Shown here in pieces: positions 32,906 through 41,676 of a stretch of DNA of 64,000 bases. Both the position numbers and the translations under genes were made by a program. The notes beneath the pieces were generated by a model, which was not told the origin of the DNA, did no database searches, and saw only the letters and a list, made by a program, of their open reading frames with translations. Source of the DNA: Streptomyces rhizoryzae (GTDB lineage: Bacteria; Actinomycetota; Actinomycetes; Streptomycetales; Streptomycetaceae); the NCBI RefSeq assembly GCF_023155275.1, contig NZ_JALMUV010000020.1, forward strand, positions 56,590 through 120,589. Reading direction: 5' to 3'. Positions within the stretch are counted from its first letter, which is position 1. Each line of letters starts with the position of its first letter.

Positions 32906-34747
32906 ATGGGCGGCATGGTTGGCTGGCTCGACTACCGGCACGACCTGGGCGAACAGGGCCCCGTGGTCCACGCGATGACCGACACGATGCAGCACCGCGG
33001 CCCGGACACCAAGGACGTCTGGATCTCCCGCCACTTCGCGCTCGGCCACCGGGGCCTGCGCACCTCGGAAGCGCCGGACCGGGCCGAGCCCGCCCGCGTC
33101 GAGACCCCCGGCGGCACCCTGGCCGCCGCGCTCACCGGCGAGCTCTACAACACCGCCGAACTCCGCCGCGACATCGAGGCCGCCGGCGCCACCCCGCGCA
33201 CCGGCGCCACCGCCGAACTCCTGGCGCACGCCTACCTGTTGTGGGGCAACGCCTTCATCACCCGGCTCAACGGCGCGTTCGCCCTCGCCCTCTGGGACGG
33301 CCGCACCCGCCGCCTCGTCCTCGCCCGCGACCGGATGGGCGTCAAACCGCTCTACTACACCACCTACCCCGGCGGCCTGCTCTTCGCCTCCGAACCCAAG
33401 GGCATCCTCGCCAACCCCCGCTTCACCGCCCGGCTGGACATCCAGAAACTGCCCCTGGTGCTCCAGCCCCGGCTCGCGCTGCCCGGCGAGACCCCGTTCG
33501 CCGGACTGCACGAGGTGCCGCCCGCCCACCTGCTCACCTTCTCCGAGGCCGGACCCGTCCAGGAGCGCTACTGGCAGCTCACCAGCCGCCCGCACCACGA
33601 CTCCTTCGACGACACCGCGGCGCACGTCCGCGAACTGCTCGCGGACACCGTCGGCCGGCAGCTGGCCACCGGCGTCCCGGTGGGCGCGATGCTGTCCGGC
33701 GGCGTCGACTCGACCTCCGTCGCGGCCCTGGCCGTCCGGGCGCTGCGCGAACGGGACCCCGGCGCCGCGCTGGACACCTTCTGCGTGCAGTTCGAGAGCG
33801 ACCCCGCGCACTTCGTGGCCACCGAACTCCGCCCGGACGTCGACGCCCCCTACGCCGCCGAGGCCGCCGCCCACATGGGCACCCGCCACCACACGCTGAC
33901 CGCCTCGGTGCACGACCTCCTCGACGTCATCCCGGCCACCCGCCGGGCCCGGGACCTCCCCGGCTGGGGCCAGTTCGACGCGTCGATGTACCTGCTCTTC
34001 CGAGAGATGCGGCGGACCTGCACGGTCGCCCTGACCGGCGAGGCGGCGGACGAGGTCTTCGGCGGGTACCCCTATTTCTTCAAGCCCGAGGTCCTGCACC
34101 GCCACCACTTCCCCTGGCTCGGCCAGGGCCCGAAACTCTCCGACTACCTCTCGCCCGAGCTGACCGCCGCGATAGACCCGCGCGAGGACGAACGGGCCCG
34201 CTACGCCGAACTCCTCCGCCACGTCCCCCGGCTCGACGGCGAGGACCCGGTCAACGCCCGGATGCGGGAGATCTTCTACCTCGGGCTGTCCGGCCCGCTC
34301 GCCGTCATCCTGGACCGCAAGGAGCGGATGAGCATGTCCCTCGGCCTGGACGTGCGGGTGCCGTTCTGCGACCACCGGCTGGTCGAGTACGTCTGGAACG
34401 TCCCCTGGTCGGTCAAGTCGCACGGCGGCGTCAAGGGCCTGCTGAAGGCGGCCATGGGCGACCTGCTGCCGGCCGGCACCGTCAACCGCCGCAAGAGCGC
34501 CTACCCGCACGTCCAGAACCCGCAGTACGACCAGGGACTCATCCGCGAGGCCACCTGGATCGCGAACGACCCGCGCTCGCCGCTCGCCGCGCTCTTCGAC
34601 ACCGCGCGCCTGAACGACCTGATCCGGCAGATCGAGGCCCAGGAGATCCGCTCCGAACTCCCGGGCGGCTCCAACCAGGCGGCGCTGCTCATCCAGCTCG
34701 TCGAGATGCACCACTGGATCGCGGAATACCAGGTGGCGCTGGCCTGA
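32906..34747 (+). CDS. Asparagine-synthetase-like ligase without glutaminase Cys (beta-lactam-synthetase-like)
   Basis: A 613-residue AsnB homologue. The start was set at the ATG with GGAGG eight bases upstream, giving MGGMVGWLDYRHDL. AsnB proteins begin MCGI, so the glutaminase nucleophile Cys2 is Gly here, and NGEIYN is TGELYN, meaning glutamine is not used as the nitrogen donor. The synthetase half is intact: MLSGGVDSTSVAAL (ATP loop), GEAADEVFGGYPYFF and LDVRVPFCDHRLVEY. Loss of Cys with a working ATP half is the mark of beta-lactam and carbapenam synthetases, which adenylate a carboxylate and close a four-membered lactam. This fits TblS of tabtoxin synthesis. Confidence 0.88.
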   Translation: MGGMVGWLDYRHDLGEQGPVVHAMTDTMQHRGPDTKDVWISRHFALGHRGLRTSEAPDRAEPARVETPGGTLAAALTGELYNTAELRRDIEAAGATPRTGATAELLAHAYLLWGNAFITRLNGAFALALWDGRTRRLVLARDRMGVKPLYYTTYPGGLLFASEPKGILANPRFTARLDIQKLPLVLQPRLALPGETPFAGLHEVPPAHLLTFSEAGPVQERYWQLTSRPHHDSFDDTAAHVRELLADTVGRQLATGVPVGAMLSGGVDSTSVAALAVRALRERDPGAALDTFCVQFESDPAHFVATELRPDVDAPYAAEAAAHMGTRHHTLTASVHDLLDVIPATRRARDLPGWGQFDASMYLLFREMRRTCTVALTGEAADEVFGGYPYFFKPEVLHRHHFPWLGQGPKLSDYLSPELTAAIDPREDERARYAELLRHVPRLDGEDPVNARMREIFYLGLSGPLAVILDRKERMSMSLGLDVRVPFCDHRLVEYVWNVPWSVKSHGGVKGLLKAAMGDLLPAGTVNRRKSAYPHVQNPQYDQGLIREATWIANDPRSPLAALFDTARLNDLIRQIEAQEIRSELPGGSNQAALLIQLVEMHHWIAEYQVALA

Positions 34748-34798
34748 CCGGCACCGCTCACCTGACGCACTGTTGGCAGTTCAAGGGAGCCCCTCCTC

Positions 34799-35674
34799 AT
34801 GCTCGAGCTCGTCCCCCTCACCGACGGCATCGGCACGGAAGTCCGCGGTATCGACGTCACCGGCGACCTCTCCGACCGGGACTTCGAGCGCATCCTCCGC
34901 GCCTGGACCGACACCACCATCCTGCTCTTCCGCGGCCAGCGGATGACCCCGGAGCAGCACATCGCCTTCACCCGGCGGTTCGGGGAGGTCTACACCTACA
35001 CCCGCTCGCAGTTCAACCACGCCGACCACCCGGAAATCCTGATCCTGTCCAACATCACCCGGGACGGGAAGCCGATCGGCTCCGCCTACAGCGGCCGCGT
35101 CTGGCACAGCGACGGCCACTACCTCGCCAACCCGCCCATCGGCTCCATGCTCTACGCCCTCGAAACGCCGCCGACCGGCGGCGACACGTGGTTCGGCAAC
35201 ATGATCGCCGCCTACGAGGCGCTGCCGGCGCGCGTCCAGGAGCGCATCGAGGACCTCAAGGTCATCATCAGCCGGGTCCAGTCCCGGCCCTACAACTACC
35301 CCGACCGGCCGGCCCCGACCGCCCAGGAGATCGCCGAGTGGCCGGACGTCGCCCAGCCGCTCGTCCGGGTGCACGAGGTCAGCGGACGCAAGGCGCTCTA
35401 CGCCGGCGGCAACGTGCCCTGGCGCATCGAGGGCATGCCCCCCGAGGAGAGCGCACCGCTGATCACCTTCCTCCAGGAGTTCGCCGTCCAGCCCCGCTTC
35501 ACCTACCGCCACCGCTGGCAGCCCGGCGACATCATCCTGTGGGACAACCGCAGCGCCATGCACCGCGCCACCTACTACGACCACGTCGCCCACCGGCGGC
35601 TGATGCACCGCACCACGCTCTCCGCCCCGCAGCCCGCCACCGCCGGGCCGACCGCGGGAGCCGCCCGGTCATGA
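34799..35674 (+). CDS. TauD/TfdA family Fe(II)/2-oxoglutarate dioxygenase
   Basis: A 291-residue dioxygenase. The facial triad is H103-x-D105 (VWHSDGHYL) and H255 (SAMHRATYY), with R266/R267 following for 2-oxoglutarate, the normal spacing for TauD. With Asp in place it should hydroxylate or desaturate its substrate. In a tabtoxin-like pathway it could introduce the tertiary hydroxyl group or begin oxidation of the added methyl carbon. AAGGGAG gives a good ribosome site. The stop overlaps the GMC gene by ATGA, so the two oxidative enzymes are coupled. Confidence 0.93.
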   Translation: MLELVPLTDGIGTEVRGIDVTGDLSDRDFERILRAWTDTTILLFRGQRMTPEQHIAFTRRFGEVYTYTRSQFNHADHPEILILSNITRDGKPIGSAYSGRVWHSDGHYLANPPIGSMLYALETPPTGGDTWFGNMIAAYEALPARVQERIEDLKVIISRVQSRPYNYPDRPAPTAQEIAEWPDVAQPLVRVHEVSGRKALYAGGNVPWRIEGMPPEESAPLITFLQEFAVQPRFTYRHRWQPGDIILWDNRSAMHRATYYDHVAHRRLMHRTTLSAPQPATAGPTAGAARS

Positions 35675-37281
35675 GGACCCACGACTACATCATCGTCGGC
35701 TCCGGCGCCGCCGGCTCCGTCCTGGCCGGCCGGCTCACCGAGAACCCCGCCATCAGCGTGCTGCTGCTGGAGTCCGGCCGGGAGCGCCGCAGCCCGCTGC
35801 TGACCATCCCCGCCGCCGAGACCGTCCTGATGGGCAACCCCGCCTACGACTGGTGCTTCGAGACCGACGCCGACCCCACCATCGAAGGCCGCAGCCTCAG
35901 CATCCCGCGCGGCCGGCTGCTCGGCGGCTCCAACGCCATCAACGGCATGATCTTCGTCCGCGGCCAGCGCGAGGACTACGACGACTGGGAGCGCCTGGGC
36001 AACCCCGGCTGGTCCTGGGACGGCGTCCTGCCCTACTTCAAGAGCATGGAACGCGCCCCGCAGCTCGGCGGCGGCACCCGCGGCCGCACCGGCCCGATCT
36101 CGGTCGGCCTGCCCCGCGACCGCGACGAACTGTGCGACGCGTTCCTGACCGCCGCCGGCAAGGCCGGCTACCCGGAGAACCCCGACTACAACTCCGGCGA
36201 CCAGGAAGGCTTCGGCTACTACCAGGTCAACCACGAGGGCGGGCGCCGCTCCTCGGCCGGCCGCACCTACCTCAGGGACGCCCGCCGCCGCCCCAACCTC
36301 ACCCTCGTCACCGACGCCCACGTCGGCACCCTCCGCTTCGACGGCACCCGCTGCGTCGGCGTGACCTTCCGCCACAACGGCACCGAACACCGGGCGGACT
36401 GCCGCCGGGAGGTCATCGTCAGCGCCGGGGCGGTCCAGTCACCGCAGCTGCTGGAGCTGTCCGGCATCGGCTCCGCCGAGGTGCTCGCCGGCGCCGGCGT
36501 CCCCGTCGTCCACCACCTCCCCGGCGTCGGCGAGAACTTCCAGGACCACTTCGCCGCCCGGCTGCGCTGGCGGGTACGGCAGCCCATCACCTTCAACGAG
36601 CGCTCCCGCGGCCTGGGCCTGCTCCGCGAGGTCGTCCGGTACGCCCGCACCCGGCACGGCCTGCTCAGCCTCCCCATCGCCCTGGGCTTCGGCTTCCTGC
36701 GCACCTCGGACGCCGAGCAGCGCCCCGACATCCAGTTCCACTTCGCCCCGGCCAGCTACGGCGAGGGCGCCAGCCGACGGCTGGACACCGCCCCCGGCAT
36801 GACCCTCGGCGTCTACCCGCTGCGCCCGGAATCCCGCGGCAGCATCCACATCCGCTCCCGCAACCCGCTCACCGCCCCGGCCATCCGCCCCCGCTTCCTC
36901 GACGCCGAGGCCGACCGGACCCGCCTCGTCGCGGGCATGCGGCTGGCCCGCACCATCGTGGAGCAGCCCGCCCTCGACCCCTACCGGGCCGCCGAGCTGG
37001 TGCCCGGCGCGGACGTCCGGACCGACGACGAACTCCTCGCCTACGCCCGCGCCCACGGCGACACCTCCTACCACCCGGTCGGCACCTGCCGGATGGGCGA
37101 CGACCCGATGGCGGTGGTCGACGCCCGCCTGCGGGTGCGCGGCGTGCACGGCCTGCGCGTCATCGACGCCTCCGTCATGCCGGTCATCGTCTCCGGCAAC
37201 ACCAACGCCGCCAGCATGATGATCGGCGAGAAGGGCGCGGCGATGGTCCTGGAGGACCACCGCACCAGCACCCGCGGATGA
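35671..37281 (+). CDS. GMC family FAD-dependent alcohol oxidase/dehydrogenase
   Basis: A 536-residue flavoprotein of the glucose-methanol-choline family. The N-terminal dinucleotide fold is YIIVGSGAAGSVLA, signature 1 is PRGRLLGGSNAINGMIFVRGQ, signature 2 is SAGAVQSPQLLELSGIG, and the active-site His and Asn are in YHPVGTCRMG and SGNTNAASMMIG. It would oxidise a primary alcohol to aldehyde and possibly to acid. In the proposed pathway that step would turn a hydroxymethyl carbon into the carboxylate needed for lactam closure. It is coupled to the TauD gene by a 4-bp overlap. Confidence 0.94.
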   Translation: MRTHDYIIVGSGAAGSVLAGRLTENPAISVLLLESGRERRSPLLTIPAAETVLMGNPAYDWCFETDADPTIEGRSLSIPRGRLLGGSNAINGMIFVRGQREDYDDWERLGNPGWSWDGVLPYFKSMERAPQLGGGTRGRTGPISVGLPRDRDELCDAFLTAAGKAGYPENPDYNSGDQEGFGYYQVNHEGGRRSSAGRTYLRDARRRPNLTLVTDAHVGTLRFDGTRCVGVTFRHNGTEHRADCRREVIVSAGAVQSPQLLELSGIGSAEVLAGAGVPVVHHLPGVGENFQDHFAARLRWRVRQPITFNERSRGLGLLREVVRYARTRHGLLSLPIALGFGFLRTSDAEQRPDIQFHFAPASYGEGASRRLDTAPGMTLGVYPLRPESRGSIHIRSRNPLTAPAIRPRFLDAEADRTRLVAGMRLARTIVEQPALDPYRAAELVPGADVRTDDELLAYARAHGDTSYHPVGTCRMGDDPMAVVDARLRVRGVHGLRVIDASVMPVIVSGNTNAASMMIGEKGAAMVLEDHRTSTRG

Positions 37282-37393
37282 ACCGCCGCAGCCCGCGGCC
37301 CGCAGCCCGTACACCCCCGCCGCCGCGCCGCCGCGCGCACCGGCGGAACGGCACAGCCGGACTTCCCACCCGTATGCCGGAACGGACCCTCAC

Positions 37394-38779
37394 ATGACCG
37401 AAAAGCTCACGGCCGACCGCTTCGACTACCCCACCAACCTCGCCAAGGCAGGCACGTACCGCACCCACCGCAGCGCGTTCTGGCCGCCCGCCGGCCACTA
37501 CCGGCTCGCCTGCCTGGACCTCGCCGGGGACACCCCCGACCTCGGCGACGGATTCCGCCGCGACCTGGCCGCCCTCAAGTCCGCCGTCGAGGCGGAATGG
37601 CAGCGCGTCAAGGACCACGGCGTCCCCGCCCGCCGGCGCTTCAACGAGCCCCGGCCCACCGCCGAGGCCCTGCGCGCCCTCGCCGGCCACCTGCCCGGCG
37701 ACGCCGACCGCCGCGCCCTGGAGCTCCGCGCCAACGCCGTCGAGCACGGCTACGACGACGCCATCCTCAAGGAACTCGCCGCGCTGAAGGAGGAGTTCAC
37801 CGTCGTGGCCGGCCAGCTCTCCACCTGGTACGGCAAGGAGGTCAAGGGCCTGCCGACGGCCTTCGCCTGCCGCGCCGACCGGGCCGGCCAGGACCTGGTG
37901 GACCGCGCCCTGACCCACGCCGACGACGTCACCGCCTACCTCCGCGGCCTGCACCCCGCCCTCCGCCTCGGCGACCTGCCGGCCTTCGGCGCGGCCCGGC
38001 TGTTCTTCATGGCCGGCGAGGGGAACCTCCACCCCAAGCACATCGCCTACTTCCTCCCCGAGGACGAAGGCGTGAAGCACTCCCCGTTCAAGAAGACCTA
38101 CTACTTCCGCAACGCCCACCGCGCCCTGCTGGAGTCCGTCTCCGCACCGCTGGCCGCCGCCCACCTCTCCGGCGACCGCACCTTCGACCCGGCCGGTGCG
38201 CGCTTCGCGGCCATCCCGCTGCTCGGCGTCCTCAGCCACGAACTCGGGCACTTCGTCCACCGCCCGGGACACGACTTCAAGGACCTCAACGCCGCCGACC
38301 GCTGGGCCTCGGTCGTCCTCCAGGAAACCGCCGCCGACGTCTTCGGCATCCTCGCCCTCGCCGACGTCTGGGCCGAACCCCTCGGCCTCGACCCGGCCGA
38401 CGTCATCGCCTACTACCTGGCTGAGTGCCTGCGCTACACCGACCGCGGCCTGGGGCACTTCCCCGACAGCGACGGGATGTTCCTCCAGCTGTCGTACTTC
38501 GTGCAGCTGGGCGCGCTCACCCTCGAGACCGGGCCCGGCGGGCCCCGCCTGACCGGCGACTCCCAGACCGTCCTGGCAGGGCTGCGCTCCCTGGCCAGGG
38601 TCCTGGCCGACTCCCTGCTCGCCGGCACCGCCGAGCCCGCGACCGCCCTGCACCGCACCTTCGGCCCGGCGACCCCGGAGCCGCTCGCCCCCCTGGTCGA
38701 CGCCCTGCGCACGGCACCGTTCGCGTCCGTCGAATACACCCAGGAGCACCTCCACCTCCCCCGCAACGCGGCTGTCTGA
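37394..38779 (+). CDS. Uncharacterised zinc metallohydrolase-like protein (HELGH)
   Basis: A 461-residue protein with an HExxH zinc motif, H282-E-L-G-H286 (LLGVLSHELGHFVHRPGHDF). The likely third ligand Glu is E311 in VVLQETAADVFGILALADVW, a gluzincin-like arrangement 25 residues later. There is no signal peptide, so it is cytoplasmic. It resembles the DUF6421 group, named from memory and not certain. Tabtoxin producers have a zinc peptidase (TabP) that splits the dipeptide, and a related deprotecting role is possible, but overall similarity cannot be judged by eye. The ribosome site is weak and the gap to the GMC gene is 112 bp. Confidence 0.7.
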   Translation: MTEKLTADRFDYPTNLAKAGTYRTHRSAFWPPAGHYRLACLDLAGDTPDLGDGFRRDLAALKSAVEAEWQRVKDHGVPARRRFNEPRPTAEALRALAGHLPGDADRRALELRANAVEHGYDDAILKELAALKEEFTVVAGQLSTWYGKEVKGLPTAFACRADRAGQDLVDRALTHADDVTAYLRGLHPALRLGDLPAFGAARLFFMAGEGNLHPKHIAYFLPEDEGVKHSPFKKTYYFRNAHRALLESVSAPLAAAHLSGDRTFDPAGARFAAIPLLGVLSHELGHFVHRPGHDFKDLNAADRWASVVLQETAADVFGILALADVWAEPLGLDPADVIAYYLAECLRYTDRGLGHFPDSDGMFLQLSYFVQLGALTLETGPGGPRLTGDSQTVLAGLRSLARVLADSLLAGTAEPATALHRTFGPATPEPLAPLVDALRTAPFASVEYTQEHLHLPRNAAV

Positions 38780-38797
38780 ACAAGGAGGCACCACACG

Positions 38798-39493
38798 ATG
38801 ATGCAGACCAAGCAGAACCTCGACCGGGTCCGGGAGTACTACACCGCCGAGCGCCAGGTCGGCGAGGAAGCCACCAGCATCTACGCCATCTGGGAGAAGG
38901 GCGGGGCGTTCAACGACTCCATCACCCCCTCCACCTACGTCCCCGAATACCGCTCCCACATGGCGCTCAAGCTGCTGTCGCTGACCTCCGACGGCTCCAC
39001 CGTCTTCTCCCTCGGCTGCGGCAACGCCGCCGTGGAGGGCGTCCTGTCCAACCTCAACCGCTCGGTGCGCGCCATCGACTGCAACGAGGAAGCCGTCCAG
39101 CTGGCCCGGCAGAAGGGTGTGGACGCCGGCACCGCCGACTACTTCAGCCTGCTCCCCGCCGACGTGGCCGGTGCCGAGGCCCTCTACGCCGACGGCTTCC
39201 TCGGCCACCTCTTCGACGCCGAGGAGGAGATCAAGCCCGCCCTCGGCAAACTCGCCGACCTCGAACTGGCCTCCGGCACCCACCTGGTGTTCTCCAACGA
39301 CGCCCCGCGCGACCCCGCGGCGGCCTTCGCCCCCCACGAGAAGGTCCAGGACTTCTGGTTCATCGCCAAGGACTACCTCCAGGACCAGCTCGTCGCCCAC
39401 GGCTTCCTGCCCGTGGAGAGCTACTACTTCCCCTACCTGCGGCCGCTCAGCGGCATGCGCAACCGCACCGTCTGCGTCGTCCGCGTCCCGTAG
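38798..39493 (+). CDS. Class I SAM-dependent methyltransferase (TblA-like candidate)
   Basis: A 231-residue protein. SAM motif I is VFSLGCGNAAVEG (about residues 69-81), followed by the acidic strand end AIDCNEEAVQLA, and DAGTADYF and FLGHLFDAEEE at the motif II/III positions. AAGGAGG is a strong ribosome site; two ATG codons in tandem leave the exact start open by one codon. The beta-lactam carbonyl carbon of tabtoxin is known from feeding studies to come from a one-carbon (methyl) unit, so a methyltransferase is expected. The size fits the TblA protein of Pseudomonas syringae as I remember it. Confidence 0.85.
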   Translation: MMQTKQNLDRVREYYTAERQVGEEATSIYAIWEKGGAFNDSITPSTYVPEYRSHMALKLLSLTSDGSTVFSLGCGNAAVEGVLSNLNRSVRAIDCNEEAVQLARQKGVDAGTADYFSLLPADVAGAEALYADGFLGHLFDAEEEIKPALGKLADLELASGTHLVFSNDAPRDPAAAFAPHEKVQDFWFIAKDYLQDQLVAHGFLPVESYYFPYLRPLSGMRNRTVCVVRVP

Positions 39494-39556
39494 CGGCCCG
39501 CGCCCACCGCGACCGCCCGCACCCACCCGCCCACCGAGGAGCAGAGAGGGGGAGAC

Positions 39557-40846
39557 GTGCCCGTACAAGAGGGGTTCGCGCAACGGCTGCTGCCGGTGCT
39601 CGAAGAGCTCGTGGCCGGCTACGGCACTCCGTTCCACATCTACGACGCCCGCGGGATCACCGAGACCCACCGCGCGATGACCGCGGCCTTCGGCGAGGAG
39701 CCCTTCCGGCAGCACTTCGCGGTCAAGGCCCTCCCCAACCCCGCGGTCCTGTCGCTGCTGCTCGCCGAGGGCAGCGGCCTGGACTGCGCCTCGCCCGTCG
39801 AGCTGGAACTCGCCGCCCGGCTCGGCGCGCGCGGCGAGGACGTGGTGTTCACCTCCAACAACACTGCGAGCTGGGAATACGACCTGGCGCTCAAGGCCGG
39901 CGCGCTGATCACCTTCGACGACCGGACGATCTTCGACCGGGCCGATCCGCTCCCCGAGACCGTCGCCTTCCGGGTCTCCCCGCACGGCCTGGCCGCCGGC
40001 TCGGCCCTGATGGGCGACGCCGCGCACACCAAATTCGGCGTCCCCGCCGGCGAACTGGCCGACGCCTACCGCGCGGCCCGGCACCGCGGCGCCACCCGCT
40101 TCGGCATCCACGGCATGATCTGCGCCAACGAACTGGACGTCACCCGCGCCGCCCGGGCCGCCGTGGACGTGATCGAACTGGGCGCCGCGGTCGCCGCCCA
40201 GGCCGGGATCACCCTCGACTACGTCAACATCGGCGGCGGCCTGGGCATCCCGTACCGCCCCGGCGAAGCCCCCCTGGACTTCACGGAGTTCGCCCGCGCC
40301 GTCCTCGACGCCCGCCGCCGCTGCTTCCCCGCCGGCCCCGCCCCCCGCATCCTCATGGAGTGCGGCCGCTACGTCACCGGCCCGCACGGCGTCCTGGTGA
40401 CCCGGGTCATCAACCGCGCCCGCAAGGGCCGGGAGATCGTCGGCGTGGACGCCTCGATGTCCGCGCTGATGCGCCCCGGCTTCTACGGCGCCTACCACCA
40501 CGTGAGCCTGCCGTTCGCCACCGGCCGCCCGGAAGGCACCTTCGACGTGGTCGGCGCGCTCTGCGAGAACATGGACAAGTTCGCCGTGGACCGGACCCTG
40601 CCCGAGCCCCGCGACGGCGACCTCCTCCTCGTCCACGACACCGGCGCCCACGGCCACGCCATGGGCTTCACCTACAACGGCCGCCTCCGTCCGGCCGAAC
40701 TGCTGCTCACCGCCGACGGCGACATCACCGAGATCCGGCGGGCCGAGGAGTTCGCGGACTACGTCGCGACCGCCCGGTGGCAGCCCGAACCGATCCTCCG
40801 CGCGGCGTCCGCGCACACCGCACAGAAAGCAGGCAACCCACGGTGA
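39557..40846 (+). CDS. PLP-dependent diaminopimelate decarboxylase-like enzyme
   Basis: A 429-residue fold-type III decarboxylase. The PLP Lys is K57 in FAVKALPNPAVLSLL. The phosphate-binding Gly-rich stretch is YVNIGGGLGIPYRPGE, ECGRYVTGPHG follows, and the second-subunit Cys is in ALCENMDKFAVDR. It resembles LysA closely enough to accept a DAP-like or N-acyl-DAP-like substrate, but it is encoded with DapD- and DapC-like genes inside a biosynthetic operon, so it is probably a pathway paralogue (TabA-like) and not the housekeeping LysA. The GTG start has GAGGGGGAG upstream. It overlaps the DapD-like gene by GTGA. Confidence 0.9.
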   Translation: MPVQEGFAQRLLPVLEELVAGYGTPFHIYDARGITETHRAMTAAFGEEPFRQHFAVKALPNPAVLSLLLAEGSGLDCASPVELELAARLGARGEDVVFTSNNTASWEYDLALKAGALITFDDRTIFDRADPLPETVAFRVSPHGLAAGSALMGDAAHTKFGVPAGELADAYRAARHRGATRFGIHGMICANELDVTRAARAAVDVIELGAAVAAQAGITLDYVNIGGGLGIPYRPGEAPLDFTEFARAVLDARRRCFPAGPAPRILMECGRYVTGPHGVLVTRVINRARKGREIVGVDASMSALMRPGFYGAYHHVSLPFATGRPEGTFDVVGALCENMDKFAVDRTLPEPRDGDLLLVHDTGAHGHAMGFTYNGRLRPAELLLTADGDITEIRRAEEFADYVATARWQPEPILRAASAHTAQKAGNPR

Positions 40847-41673
40847 CCAGTGACCAGAACCGGGCGCTGATCGAGGACCTCTTCGCGCGCCGCGCCGACC
40901 TGACCGAAGCGGACCTGCGCGCGGCCGCCCCGCACGTCGCGGCCGGGATGGCCGCCCTGGACCGCGGCGAACTCCGCGCCGCCCGCCCCCAGGACGGCGA
41001 CTGGGTGGTGGACACCTACGTCAAGAAGCTCATCCTGCTCTCCTTCCGCACGCAGCACAACGTCCCCGCCCGGTCCGGCGCCGGCCGGCCCGCCAGCTAC
41101 GACAAGGTGCCGCTGAAGTTCGAGGACTGGCAGGAGCCGGACTTCGAGAAGGCCCGGGTCCGGGTCGTCCCCGGCGCCGTGGTCCGGCACGGCGCCCATG
41201 TCGCGCCCGGCGCGGTCCTGATGCCCTCGTTCGTCAACGTCGGCGCCTACGTCGGCGCCGGCACCATGATCGACACCTGGGCGACGGTCGGCTCCTGCGC
41301 GCAGATCGGCGAACGCTGCCACATCTCCGGCGGCGCCGGCATCGGCGGCGTACTGGAACCGATCGGCGACGACCCCGTCATCATCGAGGACGACGTCTTC
41401 GTCGGCGCGCGCAGCGAGGTCGCCGAGGGCGTCCGCGTCCGCCGCGGCGCGGTCCTGGGCATGGGCGTCTTCCTCGGCCGCTCCACCCCCCTCGTCGACC
41501 GGGCCACCGGCGAGGTCACCTACGGCGAGGTCCCCGAGAACGCCGTGGTCGTCGCCGGCAGCCGCACCGACCCCCGCCGGCCCGGCCTCTCGCTCTACGC
41601 CGGGGTCATCGTCAAATACGCCGACGACCGGACCCGCGGCAAGACCGCGCTGAACGACCTCGTCCGGGACTGA
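40843..41673 (+). CDS. dapD: Tetrahydrodipicolinate N-succinyltransferase-like (DapD/TabB-like)
   Basis: A 276-residue left-handed beta-helix acyltransferase. Hexapeptide repeats run through the middle (VVRHGAHVAPGAVLMPSFVN, VGAYVGAGTMIDTWATVGSC, AQIGERCHISGGAGIGG), and the C-terminal VIVKYADDRTRGKTALNDLVR is the DapD signature. The enzyme acylates L-2,3,4,5-tetrahydrodipicolinate and opens the ring. Placement between LysA- and DapC-like genes in the same operon makes it a dedicated copy like TabB. Start GTG overlaps the previous stop; the aminotransferase start follows 3 bp after its stop. Confidence 0.94.
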   Translation: MTSDQNRALIEDLFARRADLTEADLRAAAPHVAAGMAALDRGELRAARPQDGDWVVDTYVKKLILLSFRTQHNVPARSGAGRPASYDKVPLKFEDWQEPDFEKARVRVVPGAVVRHGAHVAPGAVLMPSFVNVGAYVGAGTMIDTWATVGSCAQIGERCHISGGAGIGGVLEPIGDDPVIIEDDVFVGARSEVAEGVRVRRGAVLGMGVFLGRSTPLVDRATGEVTYGEVPENAVVVAGSRTDPRRPGLSLYAGVIVKYADDRTRGKTALNDLVRD

Positions 41674-41676
41674 CCG

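Noticed and set aside
37184..40816. A 1210-codon open frame on the reverse strand across the beta-lactam operon
   Set aside because: It is antisense to four clear enzyme genes and its translation is Gly/Val/Glu/Arg-rich with no domain; it is a by-product of high third-position GC.
40843..41673. DapD-, DapC- and LysA-like genes as the housekeeping lysine pathway
   Set aside because: They overlap in an operon with a methyltransferase, oxidases and a beta-lactam-synthetase-like gene, which is not how primary lysine genes are arranged in Streptomyces.
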